Positions 16,793-25,719 are shown, numbered from the stretch's first letter. The stretch is DNA of 64,000 bases from Amycolatopsis sp. WAC 01376 (GCF_003947415.1 NZ_QHKL01000007.1:186001-250000); one strand, 5' to 3'. Notes: generated by a model not told the origin, from the letters alone. Numbers and translations are program-made.

Positions 16793-17412
16793 CGGGCGAT
16801 CCTCTCGCGAACCTCGGCGACGAGCGCGTCGGCGCGCCCGGCGGCGGGGACGTGCTCGGCGAGCCGGGCTTCGGTCTCCTTGCGCAGCTGCTCGTCCGAC
16901 ATCGACGCGAGGTTGACCTCGACGTTGACCACGGCCGATTCGAGCGCGGATTTGGCGGACGAGGCGGCGACCGCGATGTCGGAGATGACGTTGGTGTTGG
17001 CGCCTTCGAGGATCGAGGCGGCGACGTCGACGACCTCGGCGGCGAGGGCGGCGGTGCGCAGCGGGACGTCGGCGGCGCCGACCAGCGCGGCCTGGATCGC
17101 GGCCGAGCGGGCCTGCTTCTCCTCGTCGGTGGCCTTCGGGAGCTTGTAGGCCGAGACGACCGCGTCGAAGGCGGCGGCGTCGTCGGCGGCGAGGCCGAGC
17201 GCGCGACGGCGGAGGTCTTCGGCCTTGCCCAGCGCCTCGGTCATGGTGGCCTCGTGCTCGGCGTATTTCGGCTTGCCGATGGTCAGGTTGCACACCATGG
17301 AGACCAGGGCGGCACCGACCGCGGCGTTCATCGCGGCACCCGCGCCACCACCGGGCGTCGAGGCCTTCGAAGCCAGCTCGTCGAGCCACTGACCGACCGG
17401 TTGAGCCTCCAC
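16789..17412 (-). CDS. fchA: cyclodeaminase/cyclohydrolase family protein (formimino-THF cyclodeaminase)
   Basis: 207 residues from GTG 17412, with GGAAGGGA upstream. The family start is typical: QPVGQWLDELASKASTPGGGAGAAMNAA, followed by MVCNLTIGK and a helical body (FTCD_C fold). It converts 5-formimino-THF to methenyl-THF and ammonia, which the coupled FolD then uses. No glutamate or glycine formiminotransferase is in the window, so the source of formimino-THF is unknown; methenyl-THF cyclohydrolase activity is an alternative. Confidence 0.88.
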   Translation of the reverse strand: MEAQPVGQWLDELASKASTPGGGAGAAMNAAVGAALVSMVCNLTIGKPKYAEHEATMTEALGKAEDLRRRALGLAADDAAAFDAVVSAYKLPKATDEEKQARSAAIQAALVGAADVPLRTAALAAEVVDVAASILEGANTNVISDIAVAASSAKSALESAVVNVEVNLASMSDEQLRKETEARLAEHVPAAGRADALVAEVRERIAR

Positions 17413-17476
17413 GCGATGTTCCCTTCCCGCTGGTTTTGCCGTCGCGGGGAAGCCTACCCGGGGGTTCCCGGACAGC

Positions 17477-17524
17477 CCGAAGGCCACCTTCGCGGCGATC
17501 GACAGCGGCGAAGGTGGCCTTCGG
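17477..17524. terminator. hairpin between the exported hydrolase and fchA
   Basis: A 17-bp perfect stem (17477-17493 with 17508-17524) containing CGAAGGCCACCTTCGC. It ends transcription of the upstream minus-strand gene before fchA. Confidence 0.7.
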
Positions 17525-17533
17525 CCGGCGGGA

Positions 17534-18364
17534 TCAGGACCGCTGGTACTCCTCCCAAGTGAGCTTCGGCGTGACGGCGGGGCCGTCGTCGGAACCGCGG
17601 CCGGCGAGGCCGTTGTAGCCGAGGTAGTAGTCACCGGCCTGGTGCTGCGCACCGGAGGACAGGTCCGGATCGGACAGTGCGATGGCGTGGATGTGGTAGG
17701 CGAAGCCCTGGGCCGGGGTCCGGACCCAAGCCGCGAAGCCCACCTGACGCAGCTTCCGCGCGACGTCGGTCCGCGTGGCCGAGGACATGCCCTCGACACC
17801 GATGTCGAGCGCGCCGCCACCGTCGTGCGTCCCGGCCGAAGCGCCGACGCCGCCGGGGTTGTACGAGCCCTGCGTGATGGTGAGCTGCCTGCCGAGCAGT
17901 GCCTCGGCCTTCACCAGCATCGCCTTGGTCCGGGTGTTCATCGTCTTGCCGTGGTAGGTCAGGCGGCTACCCGCCGAGACCACCGCGGTGACGGTGTACC
18001 GGCCCTCGCCCAGCTTCTCGAGCGAGGTCTTGCCCGGCAGGCCGGAGGCGTCGATCCCGGTGTAGCCCAGCGACTTCTGGTAGCTGGAGTACCCGTTGAT
18101 CGTCGAGGTGCCGAAGTGGCCGTCGACGTACTGCTGATCGAGCAATCCCTTGGCGGCCAGCGCCTGCTCCACCAGCAGCACACTGTCCTTGGCGCCAGGG
18201 GTCAATGCGCTGTCGGCGCGGCGCGGGTCGATCTGCGCGGCCTTGAGCACCGCTTCCATGCTGGCCGCGGGCAACGCGGTCACGGCCACTTCGGCGCCGG
18301 CCGGTGCGGCCACGCCGAAGGAGAGCGCGGTCGCTGTCGCGAGCACGGCTACCTTGGTCAACAA
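17534..18364 (-). CDS. exported peptidoglycan-binding, M15-like hydrolase
   Basis: 276 residues from TTG 18364, chosen because AGGAGG lies 6 bp upstream. A hydrophobic signal (KVAVLATATALSFGVAAPAGA) is followed by a PG_binding_1-like domain (about residues 45-120, LLVEQALAAKGLLD, YVDGHFGTSTINGY) and a C-terminal metal site: GTHDGGGALDIG and FAYHIHAIAL, the H-x6-D ... H-x-H arrangement of D-Ala-D-Ala carboxypeptidase/M15-like enzymes. It probably cuts or binds cell-wall peptide outside the membrane. A terminator follows. Confidence 0.78.
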   Translation of the reverse strand: MLTKVAVLATATALSFGVAAPAGAEVAVTALPAASMEAVLKAAQIDPRRADSALTPGAKDSVLLVEQALAAKGLLDQQYVDGHFGTSTINGYSSYQKSLGYTGIDASGLPGKTSLEKLGEGRYTVTAVVSAGSRLTYHGKTMNTRTKAMLVKAEALLGRQLTITQGSYNPGGVGASAGTHDGGGALDIGVEGMSSATRTDVARKLRQVGFAAWVRTPAQGFAYHIHAIALSDPDLSSGAQHQAGDYYLGYNGLAGRGSDDGPAVTPKLTWEEYQRS

Positions 18365-18528
18365 TTCCTGCCTCCTGAACGGACTCGGTTGTCCGGCCAG
18401 CATGGGCAGCGCGAATACAAGGGCCGTACAAACGCCCTTTGCCTTGTCGCCCGGTCGGGTGTCGCTTCGGCGAAATCGGGGAACGACCTGATAAGACTTC
18501 CGGTGGACGCCGAAAGGTCGAGACCCAC

Positions 18529-18984
18529 ATGGTGCTACGTACCCCGCCACCCTCAAGGGCTCATCTCAGACTGCTCGCGGCGGCGGACGCGTCCCCGCCG
18601 GGCCGTCGGCGGGACCGGTACGGCGAGATCGCCGACCGGCGGCTGGCCGCGATCCTCGCCGCGGAAGACGTGGCGGAGGAACACGGGCTGAGCGCGCACG
18701 TCCGGACGACCTGTTACGTCCATCGCGGCTGGGTGCACCAGTGCATCTCCGATCCGATGCACATCCTGGTGGTCACCGGTCATCGATGGTGCCGCCGCTG
18801 CGATCGCACGGTGGACGTCGAGGTCGACGAAACCTTTCCGGGCTCGGTCGAACTCTTCTGCGACGGCTGCGGTGTCCCGCCGGACACGGCCGCGAATCGC
18901 GAGGTACTCCTGGCCTGCCGGACCAGTCTGGCTGCCATGCACGGCGGGGAAGCCTCGACGCTCTACGTCGTTCCGGACCGCTGA
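18529..18984 (+). CDS. hypothetical zinc-ribbon protein
   Basis: 151 residues with ATG start. Two CxxC pairs, WCRRCDRT and FCDGCG, are 25 residues apart and form a probable zinc ribbon; other Cys/His (TTCYVHRGWVHQC) precede them. The N-terminus is basic and the middle helical. No family is recognised. It is divergent from the exported hydrolase; the 164-bp gap should hold both promoters. Confidence 0.6.
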   Translation: MVLRTPPPSRAHLRLLAAADASPPGRRRDRYGEIADRRLAAILAAEDVAEEHGLSAHVRTTCYVHRGWVHQCISDPMHILVVTGHRWCRRCDRTVDVEVDETFPGSVELFCDGCGVPPDTAANREVLLACRTSLAAMHGGEASTLYVVPDR

Positions 18985-19051
18985 ACGGCACCCGATCGCC
19001 TCGTCCGATGACGCCGAACGGCCGTGTCCCCGGCGGCCGCGCGGAGCAGTC

Positions 19052-19067
19052 AGTGGTTTGGACCACC
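19052..19067. promoter_or_regulatory. candidate DasR (dre) operator
   Basis: AGTGGTTTGGACCACC has the core TGGT-N4-ACCA and matches 13 of 16 positions of the dre consensus for DasR (AGTGGTCTAGACCACT type), the GlcNAc-responsive GntR regulator. It lies about 107 bp before the beta-helix enzyme start. A wider arm CAGTGGT/ACCACTG spans 19051-19071. Confidence 0.45.
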
Positions 19068-19173
19068 ACTGTTACCGAAGCGTGATCTGGACATATCGCA
19101 CGGACAGCTACTTTGTTGTGGCGCGCAACGAATTGCTTCGCCCGTGGATTTCCAACGCCGGAGGTGTCACGAC

Positions 19174-21507
19174 GTGGATCGGATCTTTGTGCAGCCCCAA
19201 CGGCGGAAAAGGGTTCGTGGCGCGCTCGCCGCGGCCCTTTCCGCCCTCCTGATCGCCGCCGGTCTCGGCGGTGCCACCGCCGCGGCCGCCGACTACAGCC
19301 AGAGTGCCGCGTCCCTGAACGCGAGCCAGGCGCAGTTCTCCTTTACGCCGGCGACGCCCGCGCGCTACGTCGACATCCACTACACCGGCGTTCCCGGCCT
19401 GGGCCAGCAGAACGTCCGCATGACCGACAACGGGGGCACGTGGCGGCACACCGTCGGCTCGCTGACTGCGGGCACGGTGCTCGACTACTGGTTCACCTAC
19501 GAGAAGAACGGGCCGCAGTACGACACCCCGCATTTCGGTTACACCCATGGCGGAAGCGGCACGACCGTCGCTTCGCCGACGTTCGACCCGCCGGGTGGCA
19601 GTTACCCGAGCGCCCGCTCGGTGACGTTGTCGTCCGCGACGCCGGGCGCGACCATCCGGTACACAGTGGACGGTTCCACACCGACCGCTTCGTCCACTCC
19701 GTACACCGGACCGATCACGGTTTCCGCGTCCTCGACGATCTCCGCGATCGCGGTCAAGCCGGGCTCGGCGAATTCGCCGGTGACGTCGGCGAGCTACACG
19801 ATCGGATCGACACAGGCGACTTGTCCGACGCAGGCCGAGGTTCCGGATTTCGGCCCGAACGTGCGGATCTTCGACCCCGGCATGTCGGCGGCGTCGATCC
19901 AGAGCAGGCTGGACGCGGACTTCACCGCGCAGAAGGACACGCTGACCGCGCAGTTCACCGAGCGCCGGTACGCGCACCTGTTCAAGCCCGGTGTGTACAA
20001 CGGCATCCACGACAACGTCGGCTACTACACCTCCGTCGCGGGACTCGGGCAGAACCCGGGCGACGTCGTGATCAACGGAGACGTGACCGTCGACGCCTTC
20101 AACGAGTCGGACAAGGGGGTGGCGCTGCAGAACTTCTGGCGCTCGGCGGAAAACCTCGCCGTGGTCCCGAGCAGCGGCTCCACTCGCTGGGCCGTCGCGC
20201 AGGCCGCGCCGTTCCGCCGCATGGACATCCGCGGCGGGCTCCAGCTCTACCCGGCCAGCTACGGGTTCGCCAGCGGTGGCTACACCGCCGACACCAAGGT
20301 CTCCGGGCAGACCGCTTCGATCTCGCAACAGCAGTGGTACACCCGCGACAGCAGCTACGGCAGCTGGGACGGCGGGGTCTGGAACATGGTCTTCTCCGGG
20401 ACGAACGGTGCTCCCGCCAACACCTTCCCGAATCCGCCGGAGACGACGCTCGCCACCACGCCGGTGTCCCGTGATGTCCCGTATCTCTACTTCGACGGCT
20501 CCGGCAAGTACCGGGTCTTCCTGCCTTCGTTGCGCACCAACGCTTCCGGGCCGAGCTGGGCCAACGGCGGCACGCAGGGCAGTTCGCTGCCGATGAGCCA
20601 GTTCTACGTCGTGAAGGCGGGGGACACGGCGTCGTCGATCAACACGGCGCTCTCCCAGGGCTGCAACCTGTTCTTCACACCGGGCGTCTACCACCTCAAT
20701 CAGACGCTCAACGTGACGAAGGCGAACACCGTCGTCCTCGGTGTCGGCTACTCGACGCTGGTGCCCGACAACGGCGTCGAAGCGATGCGGGTCGCCGACG
20801 TGGACGGGGTCCGGATCAAGGGGCTGCTGTTCGACGCCGGAACGACCAACTCGCAGTCACTGCTCACGGTCGGCCAGGCGGGCTCGACGGCGAACCACTC
20901 GGCCAACCCGACGACGCTGCAGGACGTGTTCTTCCGGATCGGCGGTCAGATCGCGGGGAAGGCGACGAACAGCCTGATCGTCAACAGCCGCGACACCATC
21001 ATCGACCACATCTGGGCCTGGCGGGCCGACCACGGCAACGCGGGCACCTACGGCTGGACGGTCAACACCGGTGACACCGGGGTGGTCGTCAACGGCGACA
21101 ACGTGCTCGCGACCGGTCTGTTCGTCGAGCACTACCAGAAGTACCAGGTGATCTGGAACGGCCAGAACGGCAGGACGATCTTCTTCCAGAACGAGATCCC
21201 TTACGACGTCCCGGATCAGGCGGGCTGGAAGAGTCCCAACGGGCTCAACGGATACGCCGCCTACAAGGTGGGGGACAACGTGACCACGCACGAGGCGTGG
21301 GGCCTTGGCAGCTACTGCTTCTTCAACGACAACCCGTCGGTGAACCTGTATCACGCGTTCGAGGTGCCGAACCGCTCCGGCGTCCGGTTCCACAACATGG
21401 TGACGGTCTCACTGAACTACAAGGGGACCATCACCCACGTCATCAACGACACCGGTGCGGTGACACCACCGGGTACGACGCCGAGCAATCTGGTGAGCTA
21501 CCCGTAA
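19174..21507 (+). CDS. secreted CBM56-chitobiase-C-beta-helix polysaccharide-active protein
   Basis: 777 residues from GTG 19174, 9 bp after GGAGG. A signal sequence with basic start (RRKRVRGALAAAL) ends near TAAAADYS. Then comes a CBM56-like domain (about 40-125; YVDIHYTGVPGLGQQNVRM), known to bind beta-1,3-glucan, a CHB_HEX_C_1 module (about 130-205; SYPSARSVTLSS, TIRYTVDGSTPT), and a long parallel beta-helix (about 220-777). Close relatives are often labelled adenylyl cyclase, which the domains do not support. A glucan or chitin-related target is inferred from the CBMs and the DasR-like site upstream. A strong terminator follows. Confidence 0.75.
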   Translation: MDRIFVQPQRRKRVRGALAAALSALLIAAGLGGATAAAADYSQSAASLNASQAQFSFTPATPARYVDIHYTGVPGLGQQNVRMTDNGGTWRHTVGSLTAGTVLDYWFTYEKNGPQYDTPHFGYTHGGSGTTVASPTFDPPGGSYPSARSVTLSSATPGATIRYTVDGSTPTASSTPYTGPITVSASSTISAIAVKPGSANSPVTSASYTIGSTQATCPTQAEVPDFGPNVRIFDPGMSAASIQSRLDADFTAQKDTLTAQFTERRYAHLFKPGVYNGIHDNVGYYTSVAGLGQNPGDVVINGDVTVDAFNESDKGVALQNFWRSAENLAVVPSSGSTRWAVAQAAPFRRMDIRGGLQLYPASYGFASGGYTADTKVSGQTASISQQQWYTRDSSYGSWDGGVWNMVFSGTNGAPANTFPNPPETTLATTPVSRDVPYLYFDGSGKYRVFLPSLRTNASGPSWANGGTQGSSLPMSQFYVVKAGDTASSINTALSQGCNLFFTPGVYHLNQTLNVTKANTVVLGVGYSTLVPDNGVEAMRVADVDGVRIKGLLFDAGTTNSQSLLTVGQAGSTANHSANPTTLQDVFFRIGGQIAGKATNSLIVNSRDTIIDHIWAWRADHGNAGTYGWTVNTGDTGVVVNGDNVLATGLFVEHYQKYQVIWNGQNGRTIFFQNEIPYDVPDQAGWKSPNGLNGYAAYKVGDNVTTHEAWGLGSYCFFNDNPSVNLYHAFEVPNRSGVRFHNMVTVSLNYKGTITHVINDTGAVTPPGTTPSNLVSYP

Positions 21508-21521
21508 CGCTCACCGAGGGC

Positions 21522-21566
21522 TGAAGGGCGCTTTCCCCGCATGACACGCGGGGAAAGCGCCCTTCA
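21522..21566 (+). terminator. strong hairpin after the beta-helix enzyme
   Basis: A 19-bp perfect stem (21522-21540 with 21548-21566), TGAAGGGCGCTTTCCCCGC and its complement, loop 7 bases, 15 bp past the stop. Confidence 0.8.
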
Positions 21567-21571
21567 CACTT

Positions 21572-21589
21572 GTGTATAACGCCCTATAC
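21572..21589. promoter_or_regulatory. GTGTATAACG-type palindromic motif, copy 1
   Basis: GTGTATAACGCCCTATAC contains GTATA-N6-TATAC and lies 47 bp before the aldehyde dehydrogenase ATG. Related copies are at 57791 and 61287. Confidence 0.45.
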
Positions 21590-21636
21590 CGCTCGGCGAT
21601 GGGCACCTGCCTCACCTCGCCGCTAGGCTCGAATCC

Positions 21637-22944
21637 ATGACCAGCAGTGATGCCTCCGCCGTCGTCAAAGAACTGCGTGACCTCTTCCGTACCGGAGTAA
21701 CGAAACCGGTGGACTGGCGCCGAACGCAGCTCATGGGCCTGCGGAAGCTCCTGTCCGAGCGGGCCGACGTCTTCCTCGACGCGCTCTATGCCGATCTGCG
21801 CAAGAACACCGCCGAAGCCAAGCGCACGGAGATCGCGCTCGTGCGCAACGAGATCGACCACACGCTGGAGAACCTCGACTCCTGGCTGGCTCCGGAGCCG
21901 GCCGAGCTCCCGTATCCGCTGCGGCCGGGGAACGGCCGCGTCGTGCGCGAGCCGCTCGGGGTCGCGTTGATCATCGGGCCGTGGAACTATCCGCTGCAGC
22001 TGGTGCTCGCGCCGCTGGTCGGAGCGCTGGCGGCGGGGAACTGCGCGGTCGTGAAGCCGAGCGAGCTGTCCCCGAACACGTCGGCCGCGATCGCCGAGCA
22101 TCTGCCGGACTACGTCGAAGGCGTCCGCGTCGTCGAGGGCGCGATCCCGGAGACGACGGCGCTGCTGGAGCAGAAGTTCGACACGATCTTCTACACCGGG
22201 AACGGGACCGTCGGCCGGATCGTCATGGCCGCGGCGGCGAAGCATCTCACGCCGGTCACGCTGGAGCTGGGCGGGAAGAGCCCGGCGATCGTCGAGCCGG
22301 GCGCGGATCTCGCCGTGACCGCGCAGCGGCTGGCGTACGGCAAGTTCGCCAACGCGGGCCAGACCTGCGTCGCGCCCGACTACGTCCTCGCGATCGGCGA
22401 CACCGGACCGAAGCTGGCCGAGCAGCTGGCGGAGACCGTCGAAGCGATGTTCGGCAAGGACCCCGCCAGCAGCGATTCCTACGGTCGCATCATCTCGACG
22501 CGGCATCACGACCGGCTCGCCGCGTTGCTCGACGACGGAACCGCGGTCGTCGGCGGCCAGGCCGACCGCGACGAGAAGTACATCGCGCCCACCGTGCTCA
22601 CCGGCGTTTCCCCGGACGCCCCGGTGATGCGGGACGAGATCTTCGGCCCGATCCTGCCGATCATCGAGGTGCCCGACGTCGACGCTGCGCTGGCGTTCGT
22701 CAACGAACGCGACAAGCCGCTGGCGTTGTACGCCTTCACCGAATCGGATGAGACGAAGCGCAGGATCGAGGCGGAGACGTCGTCGGGTGGCTTGGTCTTC
22801 GGCGCGGCGATCATCCATCTCGCGGCGCCGGAGTTGCCCTTCGGCGGGGTGGGGGAGAGCGGGATGGGCCGCTATCACGGCCGCTATTCGATCGACAACT
22901 TCAGCCACGTTAAGGCCGTGCTGGACAAGCCCCTCGCGAGCTGA
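21637..22944 (+). CDS. NAD(P)-dependent aldehyde dehydrogenase (class 3-like)
   Basis: 435 residues, typical of the short ALDH3/coniferyl-aldehyde group. The substrate tunnel and cofactor blocks are clear: IIGPWNYPLQLVLAPL, CAVVKPSELSPNTSA, FYTGNGTVGRIVM, the catalytic glutamate in TLELGGKSPAIV and catalytic cysteine in KFANAGQTCVAPDY, then EIFGPILPI. It oxidises aliphatic or aromatic aldehydes to acids. A TAGGCT box 7 bp before the ATG suggests a leaderless transcript. A motif repeated twice elsewhere in the window lies in its promoter region. Confidence 0.93.
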   Translation: MTSSDASAVVKELRDLFRTGVTKPVDWRRTQLMGLRKLLSERADVFLDALYADLRKNTAEAKRTEIALVRNEIDHTLENLDSWLAPEPAELPYPLRPGNGRVVREPLGVALIIGPWNYPLQLVLAPLVGALAAGNCAVVKPSELSPNTSAAIAEHLPDYVEGVRVVEGAIPETTALLEQKFDTIFYTGNGTVGRIVMAAAAKHLTPVTLELGGKSPAIVEPGADLAVTAQRLAYGKFANAGQTCVAPDYVLAIGDTGPKLAEQLAETVEAMFGKDPASSDSYGRIISTRHHDRLAALLDDGTAVVGGQADRDEKYIAPTVLTGVSPDAPVMRDEIFGPILPIIEVPDVDAALAFVNERDKPLALYAFTESDETKRRIEAETSSGGLVFGAAIIHLAAPELPFGGVGESGMGRYHGRYSIDNFSHVKAVLDKPLAS

Positions 22945-23625
22945 TCAGCGGCCCTCGCGGCTGCCTTCGTAGGCCCGTTCGCGGAGCCCGGCGAGCCAGC
23001 CGGGCCGCGGCTCCCACCCTCGCGGGGGATGCAGCATCGGATCGAAGGCGGGGCGGGAGGAGTCTGCGTCCACCTCGTGCAGGGTCAGCGTCGCGCAGGG
23101 CTTCCGATGCCCGTTCGCGCGGACGGTCTCGACGAGGTAGGTCACCGGCCCTTCCGCCACCAGGCGCCTCAAGGCGTCCAATGACGCTTCGGCGTGCCGC
23201 GGCGTCTCCGCGCGGGCCGAAAGCCAGACCAGTTCGCCTTTCGTGCGATAGGGCAGCAAGGTGCTGTAGCGCCCGGTAGTCCAGGCCCGCGACGGCCGCG
23301 GCAGTACCCGGCCGACCAGACCGGCACCCGAAGTGGTCAGCGTGAGATCCCCGGGATCACCGTCGGCGGAAGGGATCCGGACCGCCAGCCCCAGCGCGTC
23401 GGGCACCCGTCCCGGGAGGCCTGCCCCCTTGGACATGCGCACGGTGACGGCCACCGGCTCGTCCGGCAGGGCGAGGTCATCGCACCTCAGACCGTGAAAT
23501 TCGCCTTTGAGCAGTAGCCCATCCGGGTGGAAGGCTCTCGCGCCACGCAGGGCCGCGAGGGCGCGGAAGCCTGCCCGGAAAAGCTTGCCGCCCGGCCCGG
23601 CCTGCGTTGAGGCGTCCTCAGCCAC
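22945..23625 (-). CDS. compact catalase-fold protein
   Basis: 226 residues, ending at the base after the convergent ALDH stop. ARAFHPDGLLLKGEFHGL and VRMSKGAGLPGRVPDALGLAVRIP resemble the strand carrying the catalytic region and the RFS-x-G...PD-x-RG block of monofunctional catalases and SrpA-like mini-catalases, but shorter. The catalase His and heme-ligand Tyr are not clearly placed, so heme binding is uncertain. Relatives in actinobacteria are sometimes labelled phosphodiesterase without evidence. Position next to a manganese catalase fits an oxidative-stress role. Confidence 0.5.
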   Translation of the reverse strand: MAEDASTQAGPGGKLFRAGFRALAALRGARAFHPDGLLLKGEFHGLRCDDLALPDEPVAVTVRMSKGAGLPGRVPDALGLAVRIPSADGDPGDLTLTTSGAGLVGRVLPRPSRAWTTGRYSTLLPYRTKGELVWLSARAETPRHAEASLDALRRLVAEGPVTYLVETVRANGHRKPCATLTLHEVDADSSRPAFDPMLHPPRGWEPRPGWLAGLRERAYEGSREGR

Positions 23626-23798
23626 GATTCCGACCTCCTTGTGACGTGCGTGCTTCGCCGTGACTACCCCGGCCAGGCCGGGTTACACGGGAATTCCCAC
23701 GAATTCATGAGCTCCGATTCCCCGGTGTGAACGGCTTTCGCCCGGGTACTCGACGCGATGTTCGCACAGTTCCCCAGTCACCTGGATCGGAGGAAATC

Positions 23799-24254
23799 AT
23801 GACTGCATCGCCGGCCACGGTTCGGCGGGCTCCGCGCCAGCTCATCGCTCTCGGCGTGGGCGCGGTCTTCCTGCTCGTCGGCATCCTCGGTTTCATCCCC
23901 GGCATCACGACGAACTACGAACAGCTGAGCGGCGCCGGCCACGAGTCCGGTGCGTTGCTGCTGGGCGTGTTCCAGGTGTCGATCCTGCACAACATCGTCC
24001 ACCTGGCGTTCGGCGTCGCGGGCATCGTGCTGGCCCGGACGGTGAGCGGCGCGAAGGCGTTCCTCGTCGGCGGCGGGGTGATCTACCTCGTGCTCTGGCT
24101 GTACGGGCTGCTGATCGACCACGGCTCGGCGGCCAATTTCGTGCCGGTCAACAGCGCCGACAACTGGCTGCACCTCGGGCTCGCCGTCGGGATGATCGCA
24201 CTCGGGCTCATTCCGCTTTCCGGTTCGAAGGCGCCGATCGCCGACTCGCGCTAG
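23799..24254 (+). CDS. DUF4383 membrane protein
   Basis: 151 residues from ATG 23799, 5 bp after GGAGG. Four membrane helices are visible: about 15-37, 55-85 (with ILHNIVHLAFGVAGI), 90-115 and 125-145, matching the DUF4383 family; the HxxxH in the second helix and the DNWLHLGLA block are family hallmarks. Function is unknown. The manganese catalase gene follows within 35 bp on the same strand, suggesting a stress operon. Confidence 0.85.
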   Translation: MTASPATVRRAPRQLIALGVGAVFLLVGILGFIPGITTNYEQLSGAGHESGALLLGVFQVSILHNIVHLAFGVAGIVLARTVSGAKAFLVGGGVIYLVLWLYGLLIDHGSAANFVPVNSADNWLHLGLAVGMIALGLIPLSGSKAPIADSR

Positions 24255-24289
24255 CTCTGTTTCTTCCCTGAATTCTTCGGAGGTTGTCA

Positions 24290-25171
24290 GTGTTCCGTCA
24301 TACCAAATCGCTCCAATTCGAGGCCAAGCCGGAAAAGCCCGACGCCTTGTACGCCCGCAAGCTGCAGGAACTCATCGGTGGCGCCTACGGTGAAATGACC
24401 GTCACCATGCAGTACCTGTTCCAGGGCTGGAATTGCCGCATCGAGGGCAAGTACAAGGATTTGATCATGGATACGGCGACCGAGGAGATCGGTCACGTCG
24501 AAATGCTCGCGACGATGGTCGCCCGGCTGCTCGAAGGGGCACCCGCTACGACGGTGGCCGAGGCCGCGAAGGATCCGGCCACCGCGGCGATCCTCGGCGG
24601 GATGGATCCCCAGCAGGCGATCATCTCCGGTGGCGGCGCCACGCCGAGCGACAGCCAGGGCTACCCCTGGAACGGCCGCTACGTCGTGGCGTCGGGCAAC
24701 CTGCTGGCCGATTTCCGGGCGAACGTCGCGGCCGAGGCACAGGGCCGGTTGCAGACGGCCAGGTTGTACAACATGACCGACGACCCGGGTGTGAAGGCGA
24801 TGCTGCAGTTCAACCTCGCGCGAGACACGGTGCACCAGAAGCAGTGGCTCGCCGCGATCGAGGAACTCAAGGCCGACGGCCTGGAAAGCGACATCGCGCC
24901 GACCGCGTTGTTCGACGAGGAGAACCAGGAGCACAACAACACCATTTGGCACCTGTCCGACGGCCCGGACGGTGCGAAGGGTGGCTGGAGCTTCGGCGAG
25001 GGCGGGATCGAGTACCTGATGGAGCCCGAGGCCCTCGGCGGACCTGGCACCGCTCCAAAGCCCGACCCGGCGCTCTACGGCACCTACGCGCCGGTCCAGG
25101 ACGCGATCGGGACGGTCAAGGGCAAGGCCAAGGACGCGAAGAAGAAGGCCACCAAGTCGAGCAAGAGCTAG
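24290..25171 (+). CDS. manganese catalase
   Basis: 293 residues. GTG 24290 is chosen over TTG 24284 because GGAGG ends at 24283, leaving 6 bp spacing. The ferritin-like fold has all di-manganese ligand regions: GGAYGEMTVTMQYLFQGW, TEEIGHVEMLATM, NVAAEAQGR and RDTVHQKQWL. The C-terminus ends in a lysine-rich tail (KGKAKDAKKKATKSSK). It breaks down H2O2 without heme. A strong terminator follows, then intergenic repeats. Confidence 0.95.
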   Translation: MFRHTKSLQFEAKPEKPDALYARKLQELIGGAYGEMTVTMQYLFQGWNCRIEGKYKDLIMDTATEEIGHVEMLATMVARLLEGAPATTVAEAAKDPATAAILGGMDPQQAIISGGGATPSDSQGYPWNGRYVVASGNLLADFRANVAAEAQGRLQTARLYNMTDDPGVKAMLQFNLARDTVHQKQWLAAIEELKADGLESDIAPTALFDEENQEHNNTIWHLSDGPDGAKGGWSFGEGGIEYLMEPEALGGPGTAPKPDPALYGTYAPVQDAIGTVKGKAKDAKKKATKSSKS

Positions 25172-25182
25172 GAGAATCGATG

Positions 25183-25215
25183 GAGCCCTTCCCCGGCACT
25201 GCCGGGGAAGGGCTC
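25183..25215 (+). terminator. terminator of the manganese catalase gene
   Basis: A 16-bp perfect stem, GAGCCCTTCCCCGGCA and its complement, followed by CTCTCTGTG. Confidence 0.75.
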
Positions 25216-25371
25216 CTCTCTGTGCGGGAGTCAATGGTGGCGTGGTTCCGAACGCCAGACGGGTGCCGTCCGTGTCACGGGTCGTGAGTGGCAAGGACGG
25301 TTTCTATTGAGGGGTGAGGTGCTGTGTTCGTGGGTGGGGCTGATGGTGGGGTGAAGGTGCCGAGAGGGGCC

Positions 25372-25448
25372 GTGAGTGGCGATTCGGGTTAGAACCCAGG
25401 GTGTCTTAGGTACCTACGTGGTTGAGGTTGCGGTTGATGCCAGGTCCG
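25372..25448 (+). repeat. dispersed intergenic repeat, copy B
   Basis: Same 77-bp unit as 7885-7961. It lies just left of the prophage. The gap 25172-25719 has no gene: it holds the terminator, this repeat, the repeat at 25457 and the left prophage junction. Confidence 0.8.
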
Positions 25449-25456
25449 GACTCGAT

Positions 25457-25551
25457 CATCGCCACATTCGCCCACAGGCACCAGCAGTCACAGCGGCTGC
25501 GCGTGAAGGCCCCCTTCCCTCGGCTCAGCCGAGGAAACTCGACCTTCACAC
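25457..25551 (+). repeat. 95-bp dispersed repeat, copy 1
   Basis: Matches 52057-52150, with the last about 64 bp (from GTCACAGCGGCTGCGCGTGA) identical except one indel. It includes a CCTCGGCTCAGCCGAGG hairpin. Confidence 0.8.
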
Positions 25552-25614
25552 TTCCCCAGTACCTGAAACTCCAGTCGAGTGCTCGCGTGAGTGGTCGCCG
25601 TGGTGGGGATGTCG

Positions 25615-25628
25615 TGAAGGGTCCCTTC
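25615..25628 (+). repeat. left prophage end (attL-like core)
   Basis: TGAAGGGTCCCTTC, identical to 31978-31991. The left half of the host palindrome, GATGTCG, directly precedes it. Confidence 0.75.
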
Positions 25629-25719
25629 TGTAATGGCCGGTTTCTGACCTGCGCAAACGCGCCGGGTGGGTCGGTGACCAGCGAAAACCGTTCCTGTTAG
25701 TACCGGTCGCTACTGGCCC

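Noticed and set aside
19174..21507. Adenylyl cyclase annotation often given to such proteins
   Set aside because: No cyclase motif; signal peptide, CBM56, chitobiase-C and beta-helix indicate a secreted polysaccharide-active protein.
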